This document shows positions 34,389 to 42,755 of a DNA stretch of 64,000 bases, in pieces; position 1 is the first letter of the stretch; each line of letters begins with the position of its first letter. Source of the DNA: Streptomyces roseifaciens (lineage in GTDB: Bacteria; Actinomycetota; Actinomycetes; Streptomycetales; Streptomycetaceae); the NCBI RefSeq assembly GCF_001445655.1, contig NZ_LNBE01000003.1:1718530-1782529 (forward strand), in the 5' to 3' direction. Made by a program: the position numbers and the translations under genes. The notes under the pieces were generated by a model, which was given only the letters and a program-made list of their open reading frames with translations, made no database searches and was not told the DNA's origin.

Positions 34389-36130
34389 ATGCCGAAGGAG
34401 ACGGTGGCGGAGCAGTTCGTGGACATCCTGGCGCGTGCCGGGGTGCGGCGGCTCTACGGGGTCGTCGGGGACAGCCTCAACCCGGTCGTGGACGCGGTGC
34501 GCCGCAATGCCGCCGTCGACTGGGTCCAGGTCCGGCACGAGGAGGCCGCCGCCTTCGCCGCGGGGGCGGAGGCCCAGCTGACCGGCAGGCTGGCGGCTTG
34601 CGCGGGCTCCTGCGGCCCGGGAAACCTGCACCTCATCAACGGCCTCTACGACGCCCACCGCTCCATGGCCCCCGTGCTCGCGCTCGCTTCGCACATCCCG
34701 AGCGGCGAGATCGGCACCGGCTTCTTCCAGGAGACCCATCCGGACCAGCTGTTCCGCGAGTGCAGCCACTACTGCGAGCTGGTCTCCAACCCGCAGCAGA
34801 TGCCGCGGGTGCTGCGGACCGGCATCCAGAACGCCGTCGGACGCGGCGGCGTCAGCGTCATCGTCCTGCCCGGCGACGTCGCGGGGGAGCAGGCCCCGGC
34901 CCGCTCGGGCGAGCACGCGCTGGTCACGGCCCGGCCGTCGGTGCGGCCCGGGGACGCGGAGATCGACGCCCTCGCCCGGATGGTCGACGAGGCGGGGAAG
35001 GTGACGCTGTTCTGCGGCAGCGGCACGGCGGGGGCCCACGAGGAGGTGATGCGCTTCGCGGAGCGGGTCAAGGCTCCCGTCGGGCACGCGCTGCGCGGCA
35101 AGGAGTGGATCCAGTACGACAACCCCTACGACGTCGGCATGAGCGGCCTGCTCGGCTACGGGGCCGCCTACGAGGCCACCCACGAGTGCGACCTGCTGAT
35201 CCTGCTGGGCACCGACTTCCCGTACAGCGCCTTCCTGCCGGACGACGTGAAGATCGTGCAGGTGGACGTGCGGCCCGAGCACCTGGGCCGCGGTCCGCGC
35301 TCGACCTCGCGGTGTGGGGCGACGTCCGCGAGACGCTGCGCTGCCTGACGCCGCGGGTGCAGGTCAAGAGCAGCCGGAAGTTCCTCGACAAGATGCTCGC
35401 GAAGCACGCCGACGCGCTCGAAGGCGTCGTGAAGGCGTACACGCGGAAGGTGGAGAAGCGCACGCCGATCCACCCGGAGTACGTGGCCTCCGTCCTGGAC
35501 GAGGAAGCAGCCGAAGATGCGGTCTTCACCGTCGACACCGGGATGAACAACGTCTGGGCGGCCCGCTACCTCACCCCGAACGGCCGACGCCGCGTCATCG
35601 GCTCCTTCACCCACGGGTCGATGGCGAACGCCCTGCCCCAGGCCATCGGGGCGCAGTTCCTGGACCGGGACCGGCAGGTCGTCTCGATGTCCGGCGACGG
35701 CGGGTTCTCCATGCTGATGGGCGACTTCCTGACGCTGGTGCAGTACGGCCTGCCGGTGAAGGTGGTGCTGTTCAACAACTCGTCGCTGGGCATGGTCGAG
35801 CTGGAGATGATGGTGGGCGGCCTCCCGGCGTACGGAACGGCCAACCACAACCCCGATTTCGCGGCCATCGCGGGCGCGGCCGGTGCGTACGGCGTGCGGG
35901 TGGAGAAGCCGAAGCAGGTGCGGGGTGCCCTGCGGGACGCGTTCCGGCACAAGGGCCCGGCGCTGGTGGACATCGTGACCGACCCCAACGCCCTGTCGAT
36001 CCCGCCGAAGATCACCGCGGACATGGTCGGCGGTTTCGCCCTGTCGGCGGGACGGATGGTCCTGGAGGGCGGCGTGGGCCGGATGGTCCAGATGGCGCGC
36101 TCGAACCTGCGCAACATCCCGCGCCCCTGA
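34389..36130 (+). pseudogene. poxB: Pyruvate oxidase-like TPP enzyme with a single-base frameshift
   Basis: ATG 34389 has GGAGG upstream. The N-terminal Pyr domain (RHEEAAAFAAGAEAQLTG, GSCGPGNLHLINGLYDAHR) and FAD-like middle domain run in frame until VRPEHLGRGP, about 35292. The remainder is in a second frame: LDLAVWGDVRETLRCLT, then the TPP domain GDGGFSMLMGDFL with NNSSLGM. Restoring one missing base near 35291 gives a smooth join (GRRSALDLAVWGD). All core TPP residues are present. Total length of about 580 aa fits PoxB (pyruvate to acetate and CO2, membrane-associated). Either a recent pseudogene or a sequencing error. Confidence 0.85.
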
Positions 36131-36206
36131 GGGCCACTTCGCCCGGACCCGGCCCCGAGGCGCGGCGGCGAGTGAGCCGCGTCTCACCCGGGCGGCGGTG
36201 CTTGTC

Positions 36207-36224
36207 TATGAAACGAGTTGCATA
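36207..36224. promoter_or_regulatory. PadR-type operator palindrome
   Basis: TATGAAACGAGTTGCATA is a dyad (TATGNAAC/GTTNCATA) 14 bp upstream of the PadR gene start, a common position for PadR autoregulation. Its distance to the start is short, so it may overlap the promoter. Confidence 0.65.
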
Positions 36225-36237
36225 GCAGGATCCGGGT

Positions 36238-36798
36238 ATGGCGCTCGAGCACGCGATCCTCGTCTCCCTGCTGGAGAAGCCGGGCTCCGGCTACGAGCTG
36301 GCCCGGCGCTTCGAGCGGTCCATCGGCTACTTCTGGACCGCCACCCACCAGCAGATCTACCGCGTCCTCAAGCGGATGGAGGGCGACGGCCGGCTCGACG
36401 TGCGCGAGGTGCCGCAGCAGGGCCGGCCGGACAAGAAGGAGTACTCCGTCGCCGCCCCCGGGCGCGCCGCTCTCTCCGACTGGCTCCACGAGCCGATCGA
36501 ACCCGAGAGCGTCCGGCACGACCTCGCCGTGAAGATCCGCGGCGCGGCCTTCGACGACCCGGCCGCACTGATCCGCGAGGTCGAACGCCACCACCGGGCG
36601 CACTCCGACCGGCTCGCGCACTACCTCGCGGGGGAGCGGCGCGACTTCACCGGGCCCGAGGCGCCCGGCACGCCCGGCGACGCCGGGCGGGAGCTCCAGC
36701 ACGTCGTCCTGCGCGGCGGCATCGCCTACGAGCGCATGACGATCGCCTGGCTCGACGACGTCCTTGCCACGCTCCACCGGCTCCGGGCCGGGCACTGA
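36238..36798 (+). CDS. PadR-family transcriptional regulator
   Basis: 186 aa. N-terminal winged helix: LEHAILVSLLEKPGSGYELA, ERSIGYFWTATHQQIYRVLK, MEGDGRLDVREVPQQGRPDK, then the C-terminal Vir-like helical domain. It belongs to the long PadR (PF03551 plus C-terminal) group that represses phenolic or acyl-related genes. An acyl-CoA dehydrogenase gene follows 47 bp downstream, so it probably represses its own operon through the dyad at 36207-36224. Confidence 0.9.
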   Translation: MALEHAILVSLLEKPGSGYELARRFERSIGYFWTATHQQIYRVLKRMEGDGRLDVREVPQQGRPDKKEYSVAAPGRAALSDWLHEPIEPESVRHDLAVKIRGAAFDDPAALIREVERHHRAHSDRLAHYLAGERRDFTGPEAPGTPGDAGRELQHVVLRGGIAYERMTIAWLDDVLATLHRLRAGH

Positions 36799-36845
36799 CC
36801 TGCAGACCACACCCTCCGATCTCCACGCCGGAAAGGCGAACCTCC

Positions 36846-38567
36846 ATGGCCGACCAGCTGCTCTTCAACCCGCGCACCTACGACCCCGCGCACTTCGACC
36901 CCGAGACCCGCAGGCTGCTGCGCGCCACCGTCGACTGGTTCGAGGAGCGCGGCAAGCGCAAGCTGATCGAGGACTACCGCTCCCGCGCCTGGCTGGCGGA
37001 CTTCCTCGCCTTCTCGGCCAAGGAGGGCCTGTTCGCCACCTTCCTGACGCCGTCCTCCGCCGCCGACGGGAACGAGGACAAGCGCTGGGACACCGCCCGC
37101 ATAGCCGCCCTCAACGAGATCTTCGGCTTCTACGGGCTCGACTACTGGTACGCGTGGCAGGTCACCATCCTCGGCCTCGGCCCGGTCTGGCAGAGCGACA
37201 ACGCCACCGCCCGCGCCCGCGCAGCCGAACTCCTCGCCCAGGGCGAGGTGTTCGCCTTCGGCCTGTCCGAGAAGGCCCACGGCGCCGACATCTACTCCAC
37301 CGACATGCTCCTGGAGCCGGACGGCGACGGCGGCTTCCGGGCGAGCGGCTCCAAGTACTACATCGGCAACGGCAACGCCGCAGGTCTCGTCTCCGTCTTC
37401 GGCCGCCGCACCGACGTCGAGGGCCCCGACGGCTACGTCTTCTTCGCCGCCGACAGCCGCCACGAGGCGTACCACCTCGTCAAGAACGTCGTCGACTCGT
37501 CGAAGTACGTCAGCGAGTTCCGCCTGGAGGACTACCCGGTCGCGGCCGAGGACGTCCTGCACACCGGCCGCGCCGCCTTCGACGCCGCCCTCAACACCGT
37601 CAACGTCGGCAAGTTCAACCTCTGCACCGGTGCCATCGGCATCTGCGAGCACGCGATGTACGAGGCCGTCACCCACGCGCACAACCGCATCCTCTACGGC
37701 CGCCCGGTCACCGCCTTCCCGCACGTGCGCCGCGAGCTGACCGACGCCTACGTCCGCCTCGTCGGGATGAAGCTCTTCAGCGACCGCGCCGTCGACTACT
37801 TCCGCTCCGCCGGCCCCGACGACCGCCGCTACCTCCTCTTCAACCCCATGACGAAGATGAAGGTGACCACGGAGGGCGAGAAGGTCATCGACCTGATGTG
37901 GGACGTCATCGCGGCCAAGGGCTTCGAGAAGGACACCTACTTCGCCCAGGCAGCCACCGAGATCCGGGGCCTGCCGAAGCTGGAGGGCACCGTCCACGTC
38001 AACCTCGCGCTGATCCTGAAGTTCATGGGCAACCACCTGCTGAACCCGGCCGAGTACGCGCCCGTGCCGACCCGACTCGACGCGGCCGACGACGACTTCC
38101 TCTTCCGCCAGGGACCGGCCCGCGGCCTGGGCGCCATCCGCTTCCACGACTGGCGCACCGCCTACGACGCCTACGCCGACGTGCCCAACGTCGGCCGCTT
38201 CCGGGAGCAGGCGGACGCGCTGTGCGAGTTCGTCACCACCGCCGCCCCCGACGAGGAGCAGAGCCGCGACCTCGACCTCCTCCTCGCCGTCGGCCAGCTC
38301 TTCGCGCTCGTCGTGCACGGCCAGCTGATCCTGGAGCAGGCCCGCCTGACCGGCCTCGACCGGGACGTGCTCGACGAGCTGTTCGCCGTCCTCGTCCGCG
38401 ACTTCTCCGCGCACGCCGTCGAACTGCACGGCAAGGACTCCGCCACCGAGGAGCAGCAGCGGTGGGCCCTCGGCGCGGTCCGCCGCCCCGTCGTCGACGA
38501 CGCCCGCTCGGCCCGCGTCTGGGAGCGCGTCGAGGCGCTGTCCGGCGCGTACGAGATGGCGCCGTAA
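36846..38567 (+). CDS. Acyl-CoA dehydrogenase-family protein
   Basis: 573 aa, longer than the usual 380-aa ACAD. Family signs are FGLSEKAHGADIYSTDM (substrate/FAD motif), SGSKYYIGNGNAAGLVSVFG, FNLCTGAIGICEHAMYEAV and GRPVTAFPHVRRELTDAYVR. The C-terminal extension of about 150 aa (LLAVGQLFALVVHGQLILEQ) resembles that of long, FadE-type actinobacterial ACADs. It oxidises acyl-CoA to enoyl-CoA with FAD; the acyl chain is not known. It forms an operon with the upstream PadR regulator. Confidence 0.87.
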   Translation: MADQLLFNPRTYDPAHFDPETRRLLRATVDWFEERGKRKLIEDYRSRAWLADFLAFSAKEGLFATFLTPSSAADGNEDKRWDTARIAALNEIFGFYGLDYWYAWQVTILGLGPVWQSDNATARARAAELLAQGEVFAFGLSEKAHGADIYSTDMLLEPDGDGGFRASGSKYYIGNGNAAGLVSVFGRRTDVEGPDGYVFFAADSRHEAYHLVKNVVDSSKYVSEFRLEDYPVAAEDVLHTGRAAFDAALNTVNVGKFNLCTGAIGICEHAMYEAVTHAHNRILYGRPVTAFPHVRRELTDAYVRLVGMKLFSDRAVDYFRSAGPDDRRYLLFNPMTKMKVTTEGEKVIDLMWDVIAAKGFEKDTYFAQAATEIRGLPKLEGTVHVNLALILKFMGNHLLNPAEYAPVPTRLDAADDDFLFRQGPARGLGAIRFHDWRTAYDAYADVPNVGRFREQADALCEFVTTAAPDEEQSRDLDLLLAVGQLFALVVHGQLILEQARLTGLDRDVLDELFAVLVRDFSAHAVELHGKDSATEEQQRWALGAVRRPVVDDARSARVWERVEALSGAYEMAP

Positions 38568-38771
38568 CCCACCTCCGGCCGGGGCCACTCCGGCACCGGT
38601 GACCGCTCCACGCCACCTCGGTCCTGTCCCGCTCGCATCGGGGCGGGACCGGGGCCGTTCTCCCACGGAGCCGCTTCTTCCGGCCCGGGCGGGCGCATCC
38701 GTTTCTGCCCCGCCCCGGGACCGATACGGTGGTCCGACGAGACACACCTCGCCCGTTCGTGAGGAGACGCG

Positions 38772-40487
38772 TTGGAGACCGCCGGGGGTGGTTCGGTGCG
38801 GCTGCCGCACCTCAGACTGGACGAGCTGCTGGGGGAGCTCCAGGCGCGGCTCGACACCGCACGCGGTACGTGGGACCGGGTGCACAGCCTGCTGGAGGCA
38901 GTGCTGTCGGTGGGGCGCGAACTGGACCTGGAGCACGTGCTGCGCCGGATCATCGAGGCGGCGGTGGTGCTGGTGGACGCGCAGTACGGGGCGCTGGGGG
39001 TCATCGGGCAGGACGGGCGCACGCTCTCGCAGTTCCTCACGGTCGGGCTGACGGACGAGCAGATCAAGGCCATCGGGCCGTTCCCCTCGGGGCACGGGCT
39101 CCTCGGGGAGCTGATCCGGCACCCCGCGCCGCTGCGTCTGCCGAAGATCTCCGAGCACGCCGCCTCGTACGGCTTCCCGCCCAACCACCCGCCGATGCAC
39201 AGCTTCGTGGGCGTCCCCATCCGCGTCCGCGACCAGGTGTTCGGGAACTTGTACCTGACCGAGAAGCGCGGCGGGGCGGATTTCGACGCCGAGGACGAGG
39301 CGGTGCTCTCCACGCTCGCCGTCGCCGCCGGCGTCGCCATCGACAACGCCCGGCTGTACGAGGAGTCCACGCGGCGCGAACGGTGGCTGCGGGCGAGCGC
39401 CCGGGTGACGACCAGTCTGATGTCCGGCAGCCCGCGGCAGGACGTGATGGCCCAGATCGCCGAGCTGGCCAAGGAGATCACCGAGGCCGAGCTGGCGACG
39501 GTCTCGCTGCCGCTGGACGACGGGTCCGCGCTGACCGTCGAGGTCGCCACGGGCGGACTGGCCGACGCCATCCGCGGAGTCGCCCTCCCCGTCGAAGGGA
39601 CCCTGGTCGGCGTCGTGCTCTCCGAGCGCGAGCCGGTGTGCAGCCTCAGCGTCGACGAGGACCCGCGGGTCTCCGCGGTGCCCAAGTCGCTGACGGGGCT
39701 GGGACCGGCGGTGGCGGTGCCGATCAAGTCCGGTCAGACGGTGATCGGCGTGCTCTTCCTGGCCCGGGGCACGGGGCGGCCGGTGTTCTCGCAGGAGGAG
39801 ATCGAGCCCCTGCTGAACTTCGCCGGGCAGGCGGCCATGGCCATGGAGCTGGCGGAGCGCCGGGCGGACGCCGAGCAGCTCACGCTGCTGGAGGACCGCG
39901 ACCGGATCGCCCGCGACCTGCACGACCTGGCGATCCAGCGGCTGTTCGCCACGGGGATGACGCTGCAGAGCGCGGACCGCTTCATCGACCACGCGGAGGC
40001 GTCGGAGCGCGTGCAGCGGGCGGTGAACGACCTCGACGAGACCATCAAGATCATCAGGGCGACGATCTTCGGCCTGCGGTCCCGGGAGACCGCGCCCCAG
40101 CACGGGCTGCGCACCCGCGTCGTGCAGACCGTCGGAGGCGCCGCCACGCTCCTCGGCTTCGCGCCGGGCCTGCGGATGGAGGGCCTGCTGGACACCCAGG
40201 TGCCGCGCGCCGTCATCGACGACGCGGTGGCGGTCCTGGCGGAGGCCCTGACGAACGTCGTCCGGCACGCCCGCGCCACGTCCGTCGGCGTCTCCGTGGT
40301 CAACGACGGCCGGGACCTGGTGCTCACCGTCACCGACGACGGCGTCGGCATGCCCGGCGACGGGCGCCGCAGCGGGTTGCGCAACCTCACCGAACGCGCG
40401 GAACGGCACGGCGGGCAACTGCTGCTCTCCGCGCCCTCCGGCGACGGCACGGTACTGACCTGGCGCGTTCCCATCCCGGCGGAATAG
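38772..40487 (+). CDS. GAF-domain sensor histidine kinase, DevS/OsdK-like
   Basis: 571 aa from TTG 38772 with GAGGAGA upstream. Two GAF domains: about 55-205 (containing FPPNHPPMHSFVGVPIRVRD, a segment equivalent to the heme-binding GAF of mycobacterial DevS/DosT) and about 220-370. The dimerisation helix has His384 in ARDLHDLAIQRLF, and the HATPase_c domain has EALTNVVRHARA and DDGVGMPGDG. The family senses O2, NO or CO and signals dormancy. The matching response regulator lies 631 bp downstream in the opposite direction. Confidence 0.9.
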   Translation: METAGGGSVRLPHLRLDELLGELQARLDTARGTWDRVHSLLEAVLSVGRELDLEHVLRRIIEAAVVLVDAQYGALGVIGQDGRTLSQFLTVGLTDEQIKAIGPFPSGHGLLGELIRHPAPLRLPKISEHAASYGFPPNHPPMHSFVGVPIRVRDQVFGNLYLTEKRGGADFDAEDEAVLSTLAVAAGVAIDNARLYEESTRRERWLRASARVTTSLMSGSPRQDVMAQIAELAKEITEAELATVSLPLDDGSALTVEVATGGLADAIRGVALPVEGTLVGVVLSEREPVCSLSVDEDPRVSAVPKSLTGLGPAVAVPIKSGQTVIGVLFLARGTGRPVFSQEEIEPLLNFAGQAAMAMELAERRADAEQLTLLEDRDRIARDLHDLAIQRLFATGMTLQSADRFIDHAEASERVQRAVNDLDETIKIIRATIFGLRSRETAPQHGLRTRVVQTVGGAATLLGFAPGLRMEGLLDTQVPRAVIDDAVAVLAEALTNVVRHARATSVGVSVVNDGRDLVLTVTDDGVGMPGDGRRSGLRNLTERAERHGGQLLLSAPSGDGTVLTWRVPIPAE

Positions 40488-40624
40488 CCGCGGGCCGGTT
40501 GTCCCGCCGCCCTGCCGTGCCGTAAAGAAGTTCAAAATTCAAGGGGCTGGGTGTCCCTTGCCACGGCACCACCGGGGGCGTCTTGGTGCACCCCCGTGCG
40601 CACGGGTCGACCCCCGATCCGCGG

Positions 40625-40640
40625 GGGGCCGATCGGCCCC
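40625..40640. promoter_or_regulatory. GC-rich 16-bp palindrome, candidate DevR/OsdR box
   Basis: GGGGCCGATCGGCCCC is a perfect palindrome about 93 bp upstream of the small membrane gene at 40733. A second dyad, CCGGCCG(5 nt)CGGCCGG, lies at 40699-40717. The palindrome resembles my recollection of Streptomyces OsdR/DevR motifs, not checked. Since the DevS/DevR-like genes flank it, it may be their binding site. The rest of the 40488-40732 gap has only the hairpin CAAGGG/CCCTTG (40540-40560). Confidence 0.5.
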
Positions 40641-40732
40641 ATGGGGAGGGACTGACCGTCCCCGTGGTCCCGGAGGGTGTTCCCCCGAAAGTGGATATCC
40701 GGCCGATGAACGGCCGGAGACGGGGGAAAGTC

Positions 40733-41080
40733 ATGCAGGCGAACGACAACACAACGAAAACAACGGCCCATCGGGCCCGTGGCCGTGCAGCCGCGCTGCG
40801 GTCGGCCTGGATCGCGCAACTCCTGTGCCTGGGCACGCTGGGCTGGGTACGGGACGCCTCGATCAGCGCGCTGGGTCCGTTCTCCGTGGCGGGCTTCGTG
40901 CTGTTCCTCGGCTGTGAGGCGGCGGCCGCCCTGTTCATCGCCCGCGCCCGGCGCAGGAATGCGGCACCGGCAGGCTTACGGCCGTCAGCCCGGTGCACCG
41001 GGTGTACGGACGGATGTGCGAATGAATGCAGGGACGGCTGTGGCCGAGCGGGTGCCGACGAGGCGGCCGCGGGCATCTGA
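40733..41080 (+). CDS. Small membrane protein with Cys-rich C-terminus
   Basis: 115 aa, ATG 40733 after GGGGGAAAG. Two hydrophobic segments (SAWIAQLLCLGTLGWVRDAS, PFSVAGFVLFLGCEAAAALF) are followed by a tail with CTGCTDGCANECRDGCG, a cluster of six cysteines that could bind metal or an iron-sulfur cluster. It lies between a DevS-like kinase and a DevR-like regulator and may be a redox membrane partner, but that is inference. Confidence 0.65.
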   Translation: MQANDNTTKTTAHRARGRAAALRSAWIAQLLCLGTLGWVRDASISALGPFSVAGFVLFLGCEAAAALFIARARRRNAAPAGLRPSARCTGCTDGCANECRDGCGRAGADEAAAGI

Positions 41081-41117
41081 CGGCGGCGTGACGCGCTCAC
41101 GCCGGCAGCGGTCCGGC

Positions 41118-41861
41118 TCAGCCCTGGCGGCCGGACTGCTCCCGGCGGTCCCCGGGTTCGCCCGCCTGCGGGCCCGGCTCGGGGGCGGCCCGGCCGGCCT
41201 GCGTGGCGAGGACGGCGGCCTGGATGCGGCGCTCGACGCCGAGTTTGGCGAGCAGCCGCGAGATGTGGTTCTTGACCGTCTTCTCGGACAGGAACAAGCT
41301 CTTGCCGATCTGACGGTTGGTGAGCCCGTCACCGATCAGCGCGAGGATGTCGCGCTCGCGGGGCGAGAGGTCGGCGAGCCGCTCGTCGCCGGGTCCGGCG
41401 TCCTCGCCGTCCCCGCGCAGGCTCGTCATCAGGCGCGTGGTCGTGGCCGGGTCCAGCATGGACTGGCCGGAGGCGACGGTGCGGATGGCGGAGACGAGGT
41501 CGGACCCCTTGATCTGCTTGAGGACGTACCCGGCGGCCCCGGCCATGATCGCGTCCAGGAGGGCATCGTCGTCGTCGAACGAGGTCAGCATCAGACAGGC
41601 GAGCCCCGGCATCCGCGAGCGCAGCTCCCGGCACACGGTGATGCCGTCGCCGTCCGGCAGCCGGACGTCCAGGACGGCGACGTCGGGGCGGAGGGCGGGT
41701 CCCCGGGCGAGGGCGTGGTCGACGGTTCCCGCTTCGCCGGCGACCACGATGTCGTCCTCGGCGTCCAGCAGGTCGTGAACGCCCCGCCGGACCACCTCGT
41801 GGTCGTCCAGGAGGAAGACCCGGATCGGCCTGTCCTGGGAGAACACCTCTGTCTGGTCCAC
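41118..41861 (-). CDS. NarL/LuxR-family response regulator, DevR/OsdR-like
   Basis: 247 aa from GTG 41859-41861 (GGGAG six bases upstream); an upstream start at 41903 would add 14 aa. Receiver: VFLLDDHEVVRRGVHDLLDA, phosphoacceptor Asp65 in AVLDVRLPDG, and Lys in YVLKQIKG. C-terminal LuxR HTH: LSPRERDILALIGDGLTNRQ and LSEKTVKNHISRLLAKLGVE. Strongly DevR/DosR-like. It is convergent with the DevS-like kinase 38772-40487 and presumably its partner. Confidence 0.9.
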   Translation of the reverse strand: MDQTEVFSQDRPIRVFLLDDHEVVRRGVHDLLDAEDDIVVAGEAGTVDHALARGPALRPDVAVLDVRLPDGDGITVCRELRSRMPGLACLMLTSFDDDDALLDAIMAGAAGYVLKQIKGSDLVSAIRTVASGQSMLDPATTTRLMTSLRGDGEDAGPGDERLADLSPRERDILALIGDGLTNRQIGKSLFLSEKTVKNHISRLLAKLGVERRIQAAVLATQAGRAAPEPGPQAGEPGDRREQSGRQG

Positions 41862-42009
41862 AACCGGCTCCCGTCGACGGGTCGGCGCACCGCTGCGCTG
41901 CACCGATCATGATCTGCCGGGGGCGGCGCCCGCCATGGGCCGAACGGCCCTGAGAGGGATCAGCCGCCCCGCAGCCGGGCGGCCCTCGCCCTCCTGCCAC
42001 CAGGAGCCT

Positions 42010-42126
42010 TCAGCGGCCCCTCGGCGCGGGCGCCGGGTCGATGAAGTTCTGGTAGGTCCCGCCGCTGGAGTGGGCGTCGACGGCGTGGAAACCGGAGTCG
42101 GCCCACTGCTTCGCCGCGATCTGCGT
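42010..42126 (-). pseudogene. Remnant of an FAD-linked oxidoreductase (BBE-type) C-terminus
   Basis: The minus-strand frame reads QIAAKQWADSGFHAVDAHSS, then GGTYQNFIDPAPAPRGR and a TGA stop. The SSGGTYQNFIDP piece matches the berberine-bridge-enzyme C-terminal domain of FAD-linked oxidoreductases. Upstream sequence does not continue in the frame, so only the tail is left. The rest of the 41862-42153 gap shows nothing. Confidence 0.45.
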
Positions 42127-42153
42127 AGGAGCGGCGTGAGCGCGCCGACAACC

Positions 42154-42669
42154 TCAGCTCACGAGCGACTCGCGCATGCGGTCCAGCCCTCGCAGCACCT
42201 CGTCACGGTTCTTCGCCTGCTTGATCCACGCCGGAAGGCGGCCGATGGCCCCCATCTTGCGCCAGGGTTCGTACCAGGGGTCGTGCTCACGCAGTGTCGC
42301 CTGCACGTACCGCCGCAGCAGGTCGAGGTGTTCCGGGGTGTACGCCCACAGGAAGCCGTGCCGCGTCCGGGTCTGGAGCCACAGCGGCGCCTGGAAATAG
42401 GGGTCGTTCATCTCGGGGTCGCCGTACCAGTGGAAAGTGATCGGCCATGTCTTGTCCCGCTTCCGGGACAGCCCGCAGTGGCGGCACACGAGCCGCCGCT
42501 CCGCGGACCACGTGAGCGTCGCGTCGTCGGCTTCGCGGGGCTCCGGAACGACCTGTGCCTGTTGCTCGCACCTCGGGCAGCACACCAGCACCCGGTCGGA
42601 AGAGGCGAAGTGGTACTTGTCGTGTCCGGGGTCCCGGAAGCGTAGGGGAGGAGCGGAGGCGGTGGGCAC
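42154..42669 (-). CDS. Hypothetical zinc-ribbon protein
   Basis: 171 aa if it starts at GTG 42667-42669. A CxxC pair CPRCEQQ and a later CRHCGLSRK (about 35 residues apart) form a zinc ribbon. The C-terminal half is rich in Trp, Arg and Pro (FHWYGDPEMNDPYFQAPLWL, WAYTPEHLDLLRRYVQATLR). It resembles single-domain bacterial zinc-ribbon proteins of unknown role. It lies 86 bp downstream of the HNH gene on the same strand and could be its partner. Confidence 0.6.
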   Translation of the reverse strand: MPTASAPPLRFRDPGHDKYHFASSDRVLVCCPRCEQQAQVVPEPREADDATLTWSAERRLVCRHCGLSRKRDKTWPITFHWYGDPEMNDPYFQAPLWLQTRTRHGFLWAYTPEHLDLLRRYVQATLREHDPWYEPWRKMGAIGRLPAWIKQAKNRDEVLRGLDRMRESLVS

Positions 42670-42755
42670 CGCCCCAGTATGCACGGTACGTCCGTGCGGA
42701 GACCGGCGGACCAGGGCGAGCCGGATCGTGGGTGGGGGACAGGCGCGGATGGTGG

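Noticed and set aside
38640..38720. Terminator hairpin upstream of the histidine kinase
   Set aside because: The GTCCCGC-type pairing is imperfect and lies amid general GC-rich sequence, so it is not supported.
36726..40535. 1269-aa minus-strand frame antisense to the acyl-CoA dehydrogenase and kinase genes
   Set aside because: A mirror frame caused by G/C third-position bias; the plus strand carries well-recognised motifs throughout.
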